Shown: positions 55,101-64,000 of the stretch, one piece after another
How positions within the stretch are numbered: the stretch's first letter is position 1
Layout of the letters: every line of letters begins with the position of its first letter
From: Pararge aegeria
Lineage: Eukaryota; Arthropoda; Insecta; Lepidoptera; Nymphalidae
Assembly (NCBI RefSeq): GCF_905163445.1
Contig: NC_053191.1
Location: 1,054,001-1,118,000 of the forward strand
DNA length: 64,000 nucleotides
Direction of reading: 5' to 3'
Made by a program: the position numbers and the translations under genes
Notes under the pieces: model-generated
What the model was told of the DNA's origin: nothing
Seen by the model: the letters and a program-made list of their open reading frames with translations, nothing else
Database searches by the model: none

Positions 55101-57327
55101 TATACAATATAGATATATATAATTATTATAATACGATTATATTATCCATGCAAATGGGTCGAAATATCCCATAATATGATCGTGGTATGTACCTACCCAT
55201 TAAACTGTATTTAAGAAATGATGATTAACAATGGAAATCTTAGTTTAAATTCTTAAGATTATTCCATTTTTCAATTTGGAAAATAAGATTTCTGTTAATT
55301 TATATAATTTTCCTCTATACTTGATAAGGCAAGAATGATGTTAATTTTAATTTCCAACCATTATTTAGCTGATTTCTCTATAATATTAATAAATTTGATA
55401 AACCCATTCAGGGTTACCGATTAATTTTGACAAAAATAATAGTTTTAAAAAACTAAAAGAACACGCTTTCATAGAATTATTATTTTTTTAAGAAATGGCA
55501 TGGCAATGAATATTTAGACAAAATCCATATATATTTTTTTTACTGGGTTTTAGATTTTTTTGTAGAGATGCCTGACTTTCTGCGCTATTTTAATTTTTTT
55601 TTTGTTTTTACTGTTTTTTTGAATGCTGTCGTCTTTATTTACCAGCTGTTATCATAATTTATTAATTCGAGATATTAAATCTATCTAAAATAAACTGAAA
55701 CAATTTAAAAATACATAAATTAACTCAACAGCAGCAAGACCTCTAGTTTAAGGTTAGTTGTTGATAATTTTGTCCAAATATTCATTAACGCCGGGCGGTC
55801 ACTCAGCCCTTTGTTTAATCCTAGTGCGATCGTCGCAGGTGTTTCTGAACCGCAGCAAGCGTGTCCTACTGGTCTCCAGCGACGGCAAGTTGGCGCAATG
55901 GCGGTGCGCACCCACCTTCGAGTCCGCCAACAGCTACCTGGCCGGCGCGCCCATTGTCAACAAGCACGGCGCGCTGGTCTCCGTGGTGACAGCACGACGC
56001 GGCAACCATTACGCCGTGTCTGCCTTCGAAGTACGCGTGTTTTCCATTTTTAGCGCGGACGGTAAATGGCAGTGCGACGTGTCTGTCTGTGGCATCATAT
56101 TTCCCGAACGGATGGACAATTTTGATTTAGTTTTTTATTGAAAGCAGAATTAGTCGGGAGTTTTCTTTTTTTTTTACGAAAATCGGCCCAAGATGGCCGC
56201 TGAAACAAAATAGCGTATTCAATTATATTACGAAAATTAAGCCTAGTTTGCTGTTCTCCGCGGAAAGCAGGAGTGTCAGTGTGGTGTACTTTTTAATTTC
56301 TTCAATCCTTGTACTCCACACCAAACAGATCTTCGACAATGTGCCCTCTACGCACGTTTCGCTCCGAAACCGGAGCATCCTCACGAGATGTTGACTACAA
56401 TGAATAATTGTTAAGTGGAAAATTCGATTTCGATTTTCGGATGGACACTTGCCGATAACCACCTGAGCGGATGCTACGGCAAATGTGTCGCCTTTTATAC
56501 CTTTCTTACCCCCACCTTATCTATCTGTGGGAGGGCCACATAAGTGCCTCTGAATGTGTTCAATGAAGGTGTAGTTGATAAATTAACTTGTTTGTGTGGT
56601 AATTCGAACCTCCCATTCTTGTTCTATCCAATTTTTTTTTTAAACTCTTAATATGGGTATCAAATGAAAGGGAATAATTTATACTATACTGAAAATAGGT
56701 TTATTGGGTTGTATAATTTTTAATTTAAATACTTTTTTTTAATTCATACTGCATGATATTGCAGTGTACGATGGTGACCAGTGGTGTATGACAGTTATAT
56801 TAAAGGCTAACCAAATCGGTTACCACGCGAAATCGTGCCGGAACGCTTAATCGCTAAGCGGCACGTTTTTGTCGATAGGATACTATTCCGAAACCGACAC
56901 ACAAAATTCCGAAATTATAAATACCCAAATGCCCCGCCGGGTATAGAATCCGGTACCTCCCATTACAAAAACAGCGTATACCGCTGCACCAGGGCGGTCG
57001 TCAAAATCCCAGTTATATACCACTGACAGCACCCCGTCCGCTTTATATTTTCAGGGTGATGGAGGCTACTTCGCAACCACCAAACACTGGGAGGTCATCG
57101 ACAAAGAAGACGACAAAATGTACTATGGCGACAAAGGTTTCTCGACACGCGAGGAGCTTACTGCATACCTCCACGAACTTCCGCCAGTCGAAGTCAACGC
57201 CTCTGCTCCTCCGAAACCTGTCCTGCTGAATGGAAAGTCGCCCAGGATCGCCCTGGTGGCGGAGAATGGGAGACAGCTTTCGCACCACTATTTGTGCGGG
57301 GTTTCATCTGACATTGAATATTTGTAA
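52127..57327 (+). CDS. unrecognised multi-exon gene, 3' four exons (5' end not found)
   Basis: Exons 52127-52418 (enters phase 2), 54437-54550, 55839-56030 and 57055-57327 (TAA). They join in frame with AG/GT junctions to give 289 residues. Codon use and GC are exon-like against AT-rich introns. Exon 1 reads YTDAIKNINVIIYSKHPYPY; exon 3 has LAGAPIVNKHGALVSVVTAR; exon 4 has DGGYFATTKHWEVI and a Pro-rich linker, ending VSSDIEYL. No signal peptide or membrane segment is visible in this part. I do not recognise the family. The order YVRLDE, then GAPIV..GALVSVVT, weakly recalls the second barrel of chymotrypsin-like proteases (GDSGGPLV..GxLVGIVS) with Ser replaced by Ala; this is only a hypothesis. 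Upstream exon(s) must lie before 52127. Introns carry SINEs of both families and a LINE tail. Confidence 0.82.
52680..52980 (+). mobile_element. LINE family J 3' UTR
   Basis: A long copy: ttgatgaatttcttaatgac, tccgctttcatctctcacaa, ggaaaagagcaactgctgag, ending in gaaataaataaatattgatt. Lies in the first intron seen of the unrecognised gene. Confidence 0.85.
53281..53542 (+). mobile_element. tRNA-derived SINE (family B), best full-length copy
   Basis: The head has an A-box-like tggcgcagtgggcagcgacc and a canonical B box ggttcgattcc. The body includes gtgtttttcagtgtctgggt and gtacccataacacaatctac, and the tail is gtagtatatttattatta. Other copies are at 10283, 45360, 60540, 61095 and 63690. Intronic in the unrecognised gene. 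Confidence 0.88.
53605..53850 (-). mobile_element. SINE family A
   Basis: cagcccactgcagggctctg, ttgaggccgtagttcaccac and cataactccgaaaagtca-like sequence are visible. The head is diverged (gagctgggatcgatg). Confidence 0.72.
54718..55022 (-). mobile_element. SINE family A, full length
   Basis: From the tail gtcatcatcggccggtaatg to the head gggattctaactcggcctcc and gcgctatcaccgct. It lies 168 bases after the 54550 donor. Confidence 0.85.
55024..55137. repeat. 34-bp AT-only tandem repeat
   Basis: acaatatagatatatataat recurs at 55036, 55070 and 55104, a 34-bp period with about three units. It starts directly at the tRNA-like head of the preceding SINE. Confidence 0.88.
56222..56415 (-). mobile_element. 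MITE family R, copy 5
   Basis: gaaaattaagcctagtttgc, actccacaccaaacagatct and cgctccgaaaccggagcatc mark it. The outer inverted ends are lost. Between exons 3 and 4 of the unrecognised gene. Confidence 0.72.
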
Positions 57328-57654
57328 AGCAAAAGTATCAGATATGTTTTGATTAAAGTGCAGGTTGCCCTTTTCCACTCACAACGAACAAGGTAATAAA
57401 GATTAATTATTTATGTATAAAATATGATATATATGTATTATTATATTTTTCTTATTTGTGCAATTTTGTATTTAGCTATATGAATGTAGGTTTATAATAA
57501 TTTTACACCACCTGTAAGTTCTCGCTCTTATCGTCCTAATCCTAAGGTTGACTGGCATAAGTCACTACTAAGCGATAAGGCCGCCTTTTGTATTCTAATT
57601 TCGTCTTTGTACTTCTACTATTTTTTTATTTTCCTAACTACAAAGACAGAAGAA

Positions 57655-57955
57655 GAAGAAGAAAGAAGAACCAAAGTTACCGACATAGCTCAACGAGTCG
57701 CGAAGCTTAAGTGGCAATGGGCCGGGCACATAGTTCGGAGAAAGGATGGACGTTGGGGTCCCAAGGTGCTGGAATGGCAGCCCCGTACTGGTAAGCGCAG
57801 CGTTGGTCGACCCCCAACGAGGTGGACAGACGACATTAAGCGCGTCGCAGGTAGCCGTTGGATCCAAGCGGCTCAGAATCGTGGAACTTGGAACTCCCTA
57901 CAAAAGACCTATGTCCAGCAGTGGACGTCTATCGGTTGATGTGATGAACTACAAA
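57655..57955 (+). mobile_element. RTE-like LINE, 3' coding end, best copy
   Basis: One open frame gives TKVTDIAQRVAKLKWQWAGH, VGRPPTRWTDDIKRVAGSRW and NRGTWNSLQKTYVQQWTSIG then a stop. This is the tail of an RTE-type LINE polyprotein and the reference for the other fragments in the window. Confidence 0.88.
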
Positions 57956-58679
57956 GTGGTTTACAAATAGAGTTAAATAATAATAATAATAAGGTAATGC
58001 CGTAATAAGGAGATTCCTTGTCACATAGTGGCATGCACTTCATACATGCGCAAAAGCACTGCTTACCCTAAAATTGATACATAACTCGTATATTAATATG
58101 GAGCATATTTTTTGTCATTTTATGCAATTTTTCTGTTGTGTGCATACCCTGGTAAGAAACACCAGTGCAAGCTACTGTTGGCAAACTTTTCATAAATAGT
58201 TAACTGATATTCTTGATTACTAAACAGTTGGTGAAACGTGTTTTTTCGACAAACATACGATCAGGTTTAGGTAATATCTAGGTTCAGTGAAAATGGGCAT
58301 GAATATTATAAAAATTCCGATCAATAATGCGTTAATGTCCCGTGGTCTCTGTCAGCAATACAGTTATTAAAAATGTACCAAGTCGTAAAACTTGTAATGT
58401 ATTCTTATTTAATAACTATCGTTGTTTCATCTATATCTGTATATAATAAAACTGTAACTGGACGATTCCTGTGCAATAAAAACTTTGATTATTTTAATTT
58501 TGCTCAATTGACTGGAACTCACAGTCTTATTGAAAAAAAAGCACAGTCCGTAGTTGACGCTGGAAACAGCAAGATACTAACACAAGGGGTATATATACAT
58601 TGCAAATATTAAGACTTGACACACTTATAATCTCTCATAAGACAGAAGATTCTAAAGACTTTAAACTGTAAAATGATGT

Positions 58680-58838
58680 TGAAAAAGAGCAATCTGGTGA
58701 GTTTCTTGCCGGCTCTTCTCGGTAGAAACTGCCTTTTGAAACCGGTGGTAGAGTCACTAAAACAGACTGACGTGACGTTTCAAAAGTGCTTATAAAGTAG
58801 ACCTAAAATATGATTTTTTAAAATTTTGAATGAGTGCA
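58680..58838 (+). mobile_element. LINE family J 3' tail
   Basis: aaaaagagcaatctggtgag, tcttgccggctcttctcggt and cgtttcaaaagtgcttataa are present. Confidence 0.8.
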
Positions 58839-59224
58839 GGGAACGCGGAAAAAACCCCGTTCAGACAGTGCGAATAACCACTGCATTTTCTTTCTTTTTA
58901 AATAATGGTATAAAATTAAATTCTAAGGCGCGGTTTGCATTGTTAATTAATAGTAAAAAGTGTACATATAGCGTTTTTGCTTAAAATTACATGAAATGAT
59001 AATAATTGTTTTCATACTATACAAAGGATTATTATGGCTAAGCATTAAAAGAAGAGATAAAATAAAATCTAACCTAGACTCGAGAAGCAGAGTTTCGGTT
59101 TTAAAATTAAGGTTAATTTCAAAACTCGGAATTCTGAATCGAAAATTTGGATGAACTGTTACAGGTACTTTTTGATATGCTTCTCGCCGAATTACATATT
59201 TGTGACGTATAAAATTTTTTTTTT

Positions 59225-59470
59225 TTTTTTAGTCACAGAATTAAGAACGTACAGAAACCCTCATTCAGCCATTATTGCATGCAATGTACTGTGTCCGAAA
59301 ACAGTGTATATACCCCGCGCACGTCGCTCTTCACACCCGCGGAGTGCTGCTAGCTAGCAAACTTCCCATTTTCTCCATTTCAAATTAAACTTTTAGAACA
59401 TAATTATTGTCAACTGATAAATGCAATGTAGTGACCACCTGTTCGAGAAACACTACTAAAGTATATTACT
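59225..59470 (+). repeat. repeat W, copy 1, uninterrupted
   Basis: cagaattaagaacgtacaga, ccgcgcacgtcgctcttcac, tgctgctagctagcaaactt and caactgataaatgcaatgta occur in one run. The same blocks at 63250-63672 are split by a SINE. Confidence 0.7.
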
Positions 59471-60294
59471 ATTAAGCGATAAGGCCGCCTCTTGTAATCT
59501 ACTTCTGTCTTTATATTTCTGTTTTCATTATATTTTTGTATGTTAATGTTGTGGTATACAGTAGTTAAATAATAATAACGTAGACTGGATTTTGATGCTT
59601 GAATATTATTCGTGTACACGGTTTCTGTATATTCTTAATTCTTTTGTTTAAGGGTTCTTTAGCCACCAAATGACTAGAAACCCTGCTTTCGTATGATTGC
59701 TAACAAGCGCTGGTCTATTTTTTAAAAAACCCTAATTCCCACTTCAGGGCCACCAGTGCACCAAGCAGTTTGCATAAAATAGTATATTATCTCTTTTCCT
59801 GTAAGTTTCAGCAAAAAACGTTGTATGTACGGTTTGTACTGTTAATAATTACATTGAGGAGTTTGGGAACAAAATGTGACATTATTGATACGAACAATAC
59901 TATTTTTATTTCCTTTAAATTTTGCATTCATCATAAATTTAACATTTTACATTGTCTTAACATCATGAATTTTAGGGAAACATTGTGATAATGATCTTAT
60001 TTGTTTCCCAATTCCTTAATTATAAAGACCCTTTTTTATACATTTTATAAAAGAAATAATAATTCTTAATTTTTCAATACTTATTTTGTGAATATATTGT
60101 AAAAAAGATTTATAAAAATAAAAAATAAACTTTGGTATACAACATATTTTTTTTCTTATTTATTATTTACACACAACCATTAATACATAGCCACAGCCCG
60201 TTTATTAGTAAATAGGTAATAATATAGGAAATATATAAATATACATAAAAATATTATACCTAAAAAAATGTGTTCCTCACTTTATATATCGTGG

Positions 60295-60482
60295 GAGGGT
60301 TAGAGCTTTGGCTAGTTACTACGCACGTGTCCCTAAGCAATTCAACGTTCCGGTACGATGCCCGCATATTAAGCCCATACTCCTGACTGGTTTCTTTGGG
60401 TGTCGTACCGAAACTCTTAATCGTTTGGCGTCACGTCTTTGCCAGTAGAGCCGGGAACTAGCCACAGCAGAAGCCTCCCAAC
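60295..60482 (-). repeat. dispersed lepidopteran repeat fragment
   Basis: Reversed, it reads gggaggcttctgctgtggct then tactggcaaagacgtgacgc and ggtacgac, a common lepidopteran repeat. Confidence 0.6.
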
Positions 60483-60539
60483 AAAAAAAAATCTATCCAA
60501 TACCATCTAACAAGCGAATCTTGTTTAAATAAAAACATC

Positions 60540-60690
60540 GCAATCTAGCCCCAAAGTAAGCGTAGATTGTGTTATGGGTACTAAAATCATTCATGCATTC
60601 ATGTTCATAACACAAACATTTTTCAGTTGCTGGGAGCGAACCCACAGCCTTGGAGTCGGAAAGCAGGTTCGCTGCCCACTGCGCCTGCAA
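60540..60690 (-). mobile_element. SINE family B
   Basis: caatctagccccaaagtaag, tttttcagttgctgggagcg and gctgcccactgcgcc, with a deletion of the middle part. Confidence 0.8.
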
Positions 60691-60909
60691 AATTTATGTA
60701 TATACAACGTGTAAATGTAAACCGAAATAATAGTTCACAGGCTTTACTTTAAGTACTGTCTCTGAGAATTATCTGTGAAACCGAAAACCTAATAGTTTTT
60801 GTGTAAACAATTGCCATAGTGTATACTGAAGTAATCAGATACAGCCCTAACATCACATGCAATATTAAAATCATGTGACTCCGGACTCCGGTTAGTTAAT
60901 TTCATAAGG

Positions 60910-62539
60910 TTACGTATCGAGGTATAACCGCACGAGTGCCCGTTCACTTGTTGGCAGCCGTGTCACGGGGCACGCCTTCGCACTGCGCACGTGTCGCGAA
61001 ATGCACGCGTAGCAGAACACGTAACTGCGGGCAAACAGACGGACACATAAGACTTTTTTGATGTGAAATATTTATTACTTACTTACAGACACGGAAAAAC
61101 AATCATGTTCATCACACAAACATTTTCCAGTTGTGGGAATCGAACCCACGGCCTTGATCTCAGAGAGCAGCGTCGCTGCCCACTGCGCCAGTCGGCAGTC
61201 AAACTTCAGCAGGAGTAGCACAGGCAGGAGACAAAAATTATATCCCGCATTATATAATCAACGTGTTCACCTGGTAAAAGCACGGGAACATGGAATAGGA
61301 GAAGTTTACCCCCGTTTATTATTACACATACATTATTTGGATATTATTTCCATTTGACCAATAAATAGACATTTCTAAATTTGACAAATATAAGTAGACA
61401 TTTATAAACATGGAGTTGATAAAGCTGTGGGAGAAGATACATTTTTATCCTTTCCCTGGAGAGATATTTGTCTCCTGCCCAAGCTAGACGCGCTGAGGTA
61501 GTATAGCTTTATTTATTTATTCGTAATCAACAGCGTTACAATAAAAATATTTTTATAACATAACATTTCATAAACAATGTACTATTTCAAAATGTTGTGT
61601 TTATGTAATTGTTTGTTACGTAATCCTCTTTTATTTTTATTTTTATTTTTATTATAGTTTCTAGTATTTTTTTTTTTAATTTATCTGTTTAGTTTTAGGT
61701 TCTGTATATTGAAGAACGTCTATATTTCATGATGCATGCAGAGTAAGCCTGTAAGTGGGGTATACAATGTAAAATTCAGAATATTACTGTTATGTTTATA
61801 AAAATTTTAAGGCTTCCTAAATAAATAAATAAATAATCTTTCGGGTCTCGTTTTTAACAAAATAATCTTCTTCTCTGTAGAATCTGTCTTCCGAACCGAT
61901 GGTAGAGTCAATACACACAGACAGTCTTGACGTTTCAAAAGTGCTTATATTAGGCCTACCTGAAATAAATGAATTTTGATTTTTTTTGAATTTTGAATGG
62001 TGTATCTAGGTCTCAGATTTAACATAAAAATAATTAGGTATTTTGAATAAATTAATAAATATGTAAAAGAGTTAATAACATAAAAGTGTGAACAAGACGT
62101 AAAGAAACAAAGAAAACTATTAAGACCAATCGATCAAAAACAATCTAATAAAAATTTATTCGTCGCATCATGTGAAAATGCACATATTTGTGCGTGCGTG
62201 TGTGTCAGAGTACGTCCGGGGAAGCACTATTGCAATGCTGTGTTCCGGTTTAAAGGGCGTAGTTGTCGGTGTAATTACAGACACATGAGACTAAACATGA
62301 TCAGATTGATGGGCGCAGGGCAACACTTTGAGAAATGTGTTCTTTGCATGACCTGGGAAAGTTTTCTCTCAGGTGAAAATCAGGTGGGCCATCTGCTTGG
62401 ACCTTCGATTATAGCTATATAAAAAAAGTTTCGATTTACTATGTGACACGTACCCCGACACAGGCAGCACGGTGGGCGCTTTCCAGCGCTGCAAGCACAC
62501 TGGGCAGATGTTCTGCCACCGGGTGTCACGCTCGTCTTT
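60910..62539 (-). CDS. PEX12: peroxisome assembly protein 12, last two exons
   Basis: Exons 62539-62454 and 61024-60910 (stop TAA at 60912-60910) join in phase 2 to give 67 residues: NICPVCLQRWKAPTVLPVSG, then YVFCYACISRHVRSAKACPV, ending in VRLYLDT. This is the C-terminal RING-like domain of PEX12; the cysteines in CPVC, FCYAC and CPVT match the family, including its reduced set of zinc ligands. PEX12 is a peroxisomal membrane protein that with PEX2 and PEX10 ubiquitinates the receptor PEX5 during matrix protein import. The ~290 residues upstream (membrane segments) were not found between 62540 and 64000 and are probably beyond the right edge. The intron (61025-62453) contains a SINE, repeat Z, a LINE tail and another repeat. 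Confidence 0.9.
61095..61200 (-). mobile_element. SINE family B, head half
   Basis: Head: attttccagttgtgggaatc, gaacccacggcc and gctgcccactgcgccagtcg. In the PEX12 intron, 70 bases before the last exon. Confidence 0.82.
61225..61490 (+). repeat. repeat Z, copy 2
   Basis: It has the same ordered blocks as 8862-9062, plus a start (aaaaattatatcccgcatta) and an end (gatatttgtctcctgcccaa) that are partly present at 32790-32975. In the PEX12 intron. Confidence 0.72.
61868..61998 (+). mobile_element. LINE family J 3' tail
   Basis: tcttctctgtagaatctgtc, gacgtttcaaaagtgcttat and gaaataaatgaattttgatt mark it. Confidence 0.82.
62228..62415 (+). repeat. dispersed lepidopteran repeat, best copy
   Basis: caatgctgtgttccggttta, gtcggtgtaattacagacac, gattgatgggcgcagggcaa and gccatctgcttggaccttcg are all present. 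It ends about 40 bases from the PEX12 donor. Confidence 0.72.
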
Positions 62540-62639
62540 CTGTAATCCGAAAAGCAACCCGTCATTACCGACCTTATACATTTCCTCGACGGCACGGTGG
62601 TTTACGGTAAAATTCGTAAGAATTTATGATTAGAATAGA

Positions 62640-62770
62640 ATAGAAAAACTTGATTGCAACACAAAACAATAGGAAAACAGTAAAAGTACTTAGTGCTAGG
62701 GTGCAGAGGCGGCCTTATCACTAAAATTGATTCTTTAAAGGCAACCTGAGCGTACGGAGCCGATAAAAAA
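62640..62770 (-). mobile_element. 3' UTR fragment related to the CR1/L2-like LINE
   Basis: acttgattgcaacacaaaac, gcagaggcggccttatcact and aaaggcaacctgagc correspond to 49725-49845. Confidence 0.6.
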
Positions 62771-62929
62771 GTGGAAAGTGGGTGGTGCATAAAGTATGTT
62801 ACAAAAAATTCAATAAACTTACATGAACATACATAATGCATTTACATAGTAACTACAAAAATAAAGATATAAATTTATATATACCATAATAGATATTTAT
62901 GATATATATTTATGCTATTATAAACTTAC

Positions 62930-63110
62930 ACTAGAGGACCTGCGCGACTTCGTTCGCGAATGAGTTGACTTAAAAAATAGTCGTATGTCCAATATAAATG
63001 ATTCAGATACATGTCCGATACAAACCACCCGTATACTGAATTTCATAAAAATCGTTGGAGCCGATTCCGAGATTCGATTTATATATATACAAGAATTGCT
63101 CGTTTAAAGA
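62930..63110. repeat. Lep1-like repeat fragment
   Basis: aggacctgcgcgacttcgtt at one end and gaatttcataaaaatcgttg in the body agree with abundant lepidopteran Helitron-derived repeats. Confidence 0.5.
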
Positions 63111-63249
63111 TATAAGATAATACTCAATTACATAGATAAGCAATAATTTGTTTAGTTTGGTACACCACAATAGTATTCAGGCTGCTTGTGAATTTTGGTT
63201 AATATATTTTTTTTTTATATTGTCGTAGGAAACAGTGAAGTGACAGTTT

Positions 63250-63672
63250 CGCTGCTCAGAATTAAGAATATACAGAATTCAGCCATCATTGCGTGCAGTG
63301 CATTGTGTCTTAAAACAGAGAAGACGGCCTGCGCACGTCTTACTTCACTTGCGGAATGTTGCTAGCTCACAAACTTTTCCCATTAGGGGGTTAAGGCCGT
63401 AGTCCACCACGCTGGCCCAGAGCTTATTGGACTCACACACCTTTTAGAACATTATGGAGAACTCTCAGCTATGGAGGTTTCCTTACGATGTTTTCCTTCA
63501 CCGTTAAAGCAAGTGATCTTTTAATTGCTTAAAACGCACATAACAGAAAGTTGGAGGTGCGTGCTGGGATTCGAACTCGGCACACCGAAAGTGAAGTAGA
63601 GCTCGTACCCAAAGCGCCCTCACCGCTTCCAACTGCTAAATGGAGTGAAGTGCGTTCGAGAATCACTAAATA
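63250..63672 (+). repeat. repeat W, copy 2, split by a SINE
   Basis: The left part (63250-63386) and right part (63633-63672) align to the continuous copy at 59225-59470. The gap is filled by the SINE at 63388-63632. Confidence 0.65.
63388..63632 (-). mobile_element. SINE family A inside repeat W
   Basis: ttaaggccgtagtccaccac, ttatggagaactctcagcta and the head gctgggattcgaactcggca are well kept. The 3' tail (atc)n is missing. Confidence 0.83.
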
Positions 63673-63689
63673 AAATATACTAACACAAT

Positions 63690-63876
63690 ACACGAATCGC
63701 AATCTAGCCCCAAAGTAAGCGTAGCTTGTGTTATGGGTACTAAGATAACTGATTAATAATATATATAAATACTTATAACATACAGAAAAACACCCAGACA
63801 CTGAAAAACATTCACGTTCATCACACAAACATTTTCCAGTTGTGGGAATCGAACCCACTGCGCGAATTGGCCGTCA
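63690..63876 (-). mobile_element. SINE family B
   Basis: caatctagccccaaagtaag, aacacccagacactgaaaaa and attttccagttgtgggaatc. Part of the head is deleted between cgaaccca and ctgcgcgaattgg. Confidence 0.83.
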
Positions 63877-64000
63877 AGATGGTACCGGGCTAAACGTTGA
63901 AAGGGTAAATATGGCATATTATATTATACCCGTATCGGTTTCTACGCAACATATCCCACGAACGCTACCATTTGAACGTATAGTACTTGGTAAAGTATTT

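Larger units (their letters stand above)
57328..60909. other. intergenic stretch between the unrecognised gene and PEX12 (convergent)
   Basis: The two genes converge here. Candidate AATAAA-type signals are present on both strands (for example aataaag near 57395 on plus). Repeats are listed separately. A 79-codon frame at 58373-58612 has no recognisable features. Confidence 0.5.

Noticed and set aside
58373..58612. 79-codon frame with a hydrophobic N-terminus resembling a signal peptide
   Set aside because: AT-rich codons, no neighbouring exons and no family resemblance; likely chance.

Overview
The window looks like nuclear DNA of a moth or butterfly (Lepidoptera). It is AT-rich, genes are split into short GC-richer exons with long introns, and introns and gaps are packed with repeats of lepidopteran type: Lep1-like Helitron termini, two tRNA-derived SINE families, 3' ends of jockey-, RTE- and CR1/L2-like LINEs, MITEs and piggyBac. 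All identifications come from reading the sequence; no database search was run.

Six host genes can be supported. From left to right: (1) the first coding exon of an LC8 dynein light chain (243-366, minus; the rest lies off the left edge); (2) SRSF1/SF2, complete in five coding exons (2452-8643, plus), divergent from the dynein gene; (3) COQ5, the ubiquinone C-methyltransferase, complete in seven exons (22629-28540, minus); (4) GUCD1, a papain-fold-like protein read as five exons (29036-37103, plus; first exon tentative), divergent from COQ5; (5) an unrecognised gene of at least four exons (52127-57327, plus; 5' end not found); (6) the last two exons of PEX12 (60910-62539, minus; 5' part not found). 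None are operons. They are unrelated housekeeping functions: transport, splicing, ubiquinone synthesis, peroxisome import.

The gaps are mobile-element territory. About 9-22 kb holds a piggyBac element with an uninterrupted 561-codon transposase, TTAA duplications and matching ends, then a decayed jockey-like LINE lying between the inverted ends of another element. About 37-52 kb holds LINE fragments, a 1.54-kb foldback element with near-identical ~400-bp arms full of a GCGTCC motif, and a CR1/L2-like LINE with a 458-codon open frame. GUCD1 intron 3 contains a 1.4-kb element with 24-bp inverted ends, an exact 8-bp target duplication and an exon resembling the start of a THAP domain, best read as a deleted P element. 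A COQ5 intron carries a 44-bp minisatellite with 264-bp higher-order structure.

The most unusual items are the P-like element, the foldback element, the piggyBac copy, the unrecognised gene with a protease-like but serine-less pattern, and two near-perfect short hairpins.
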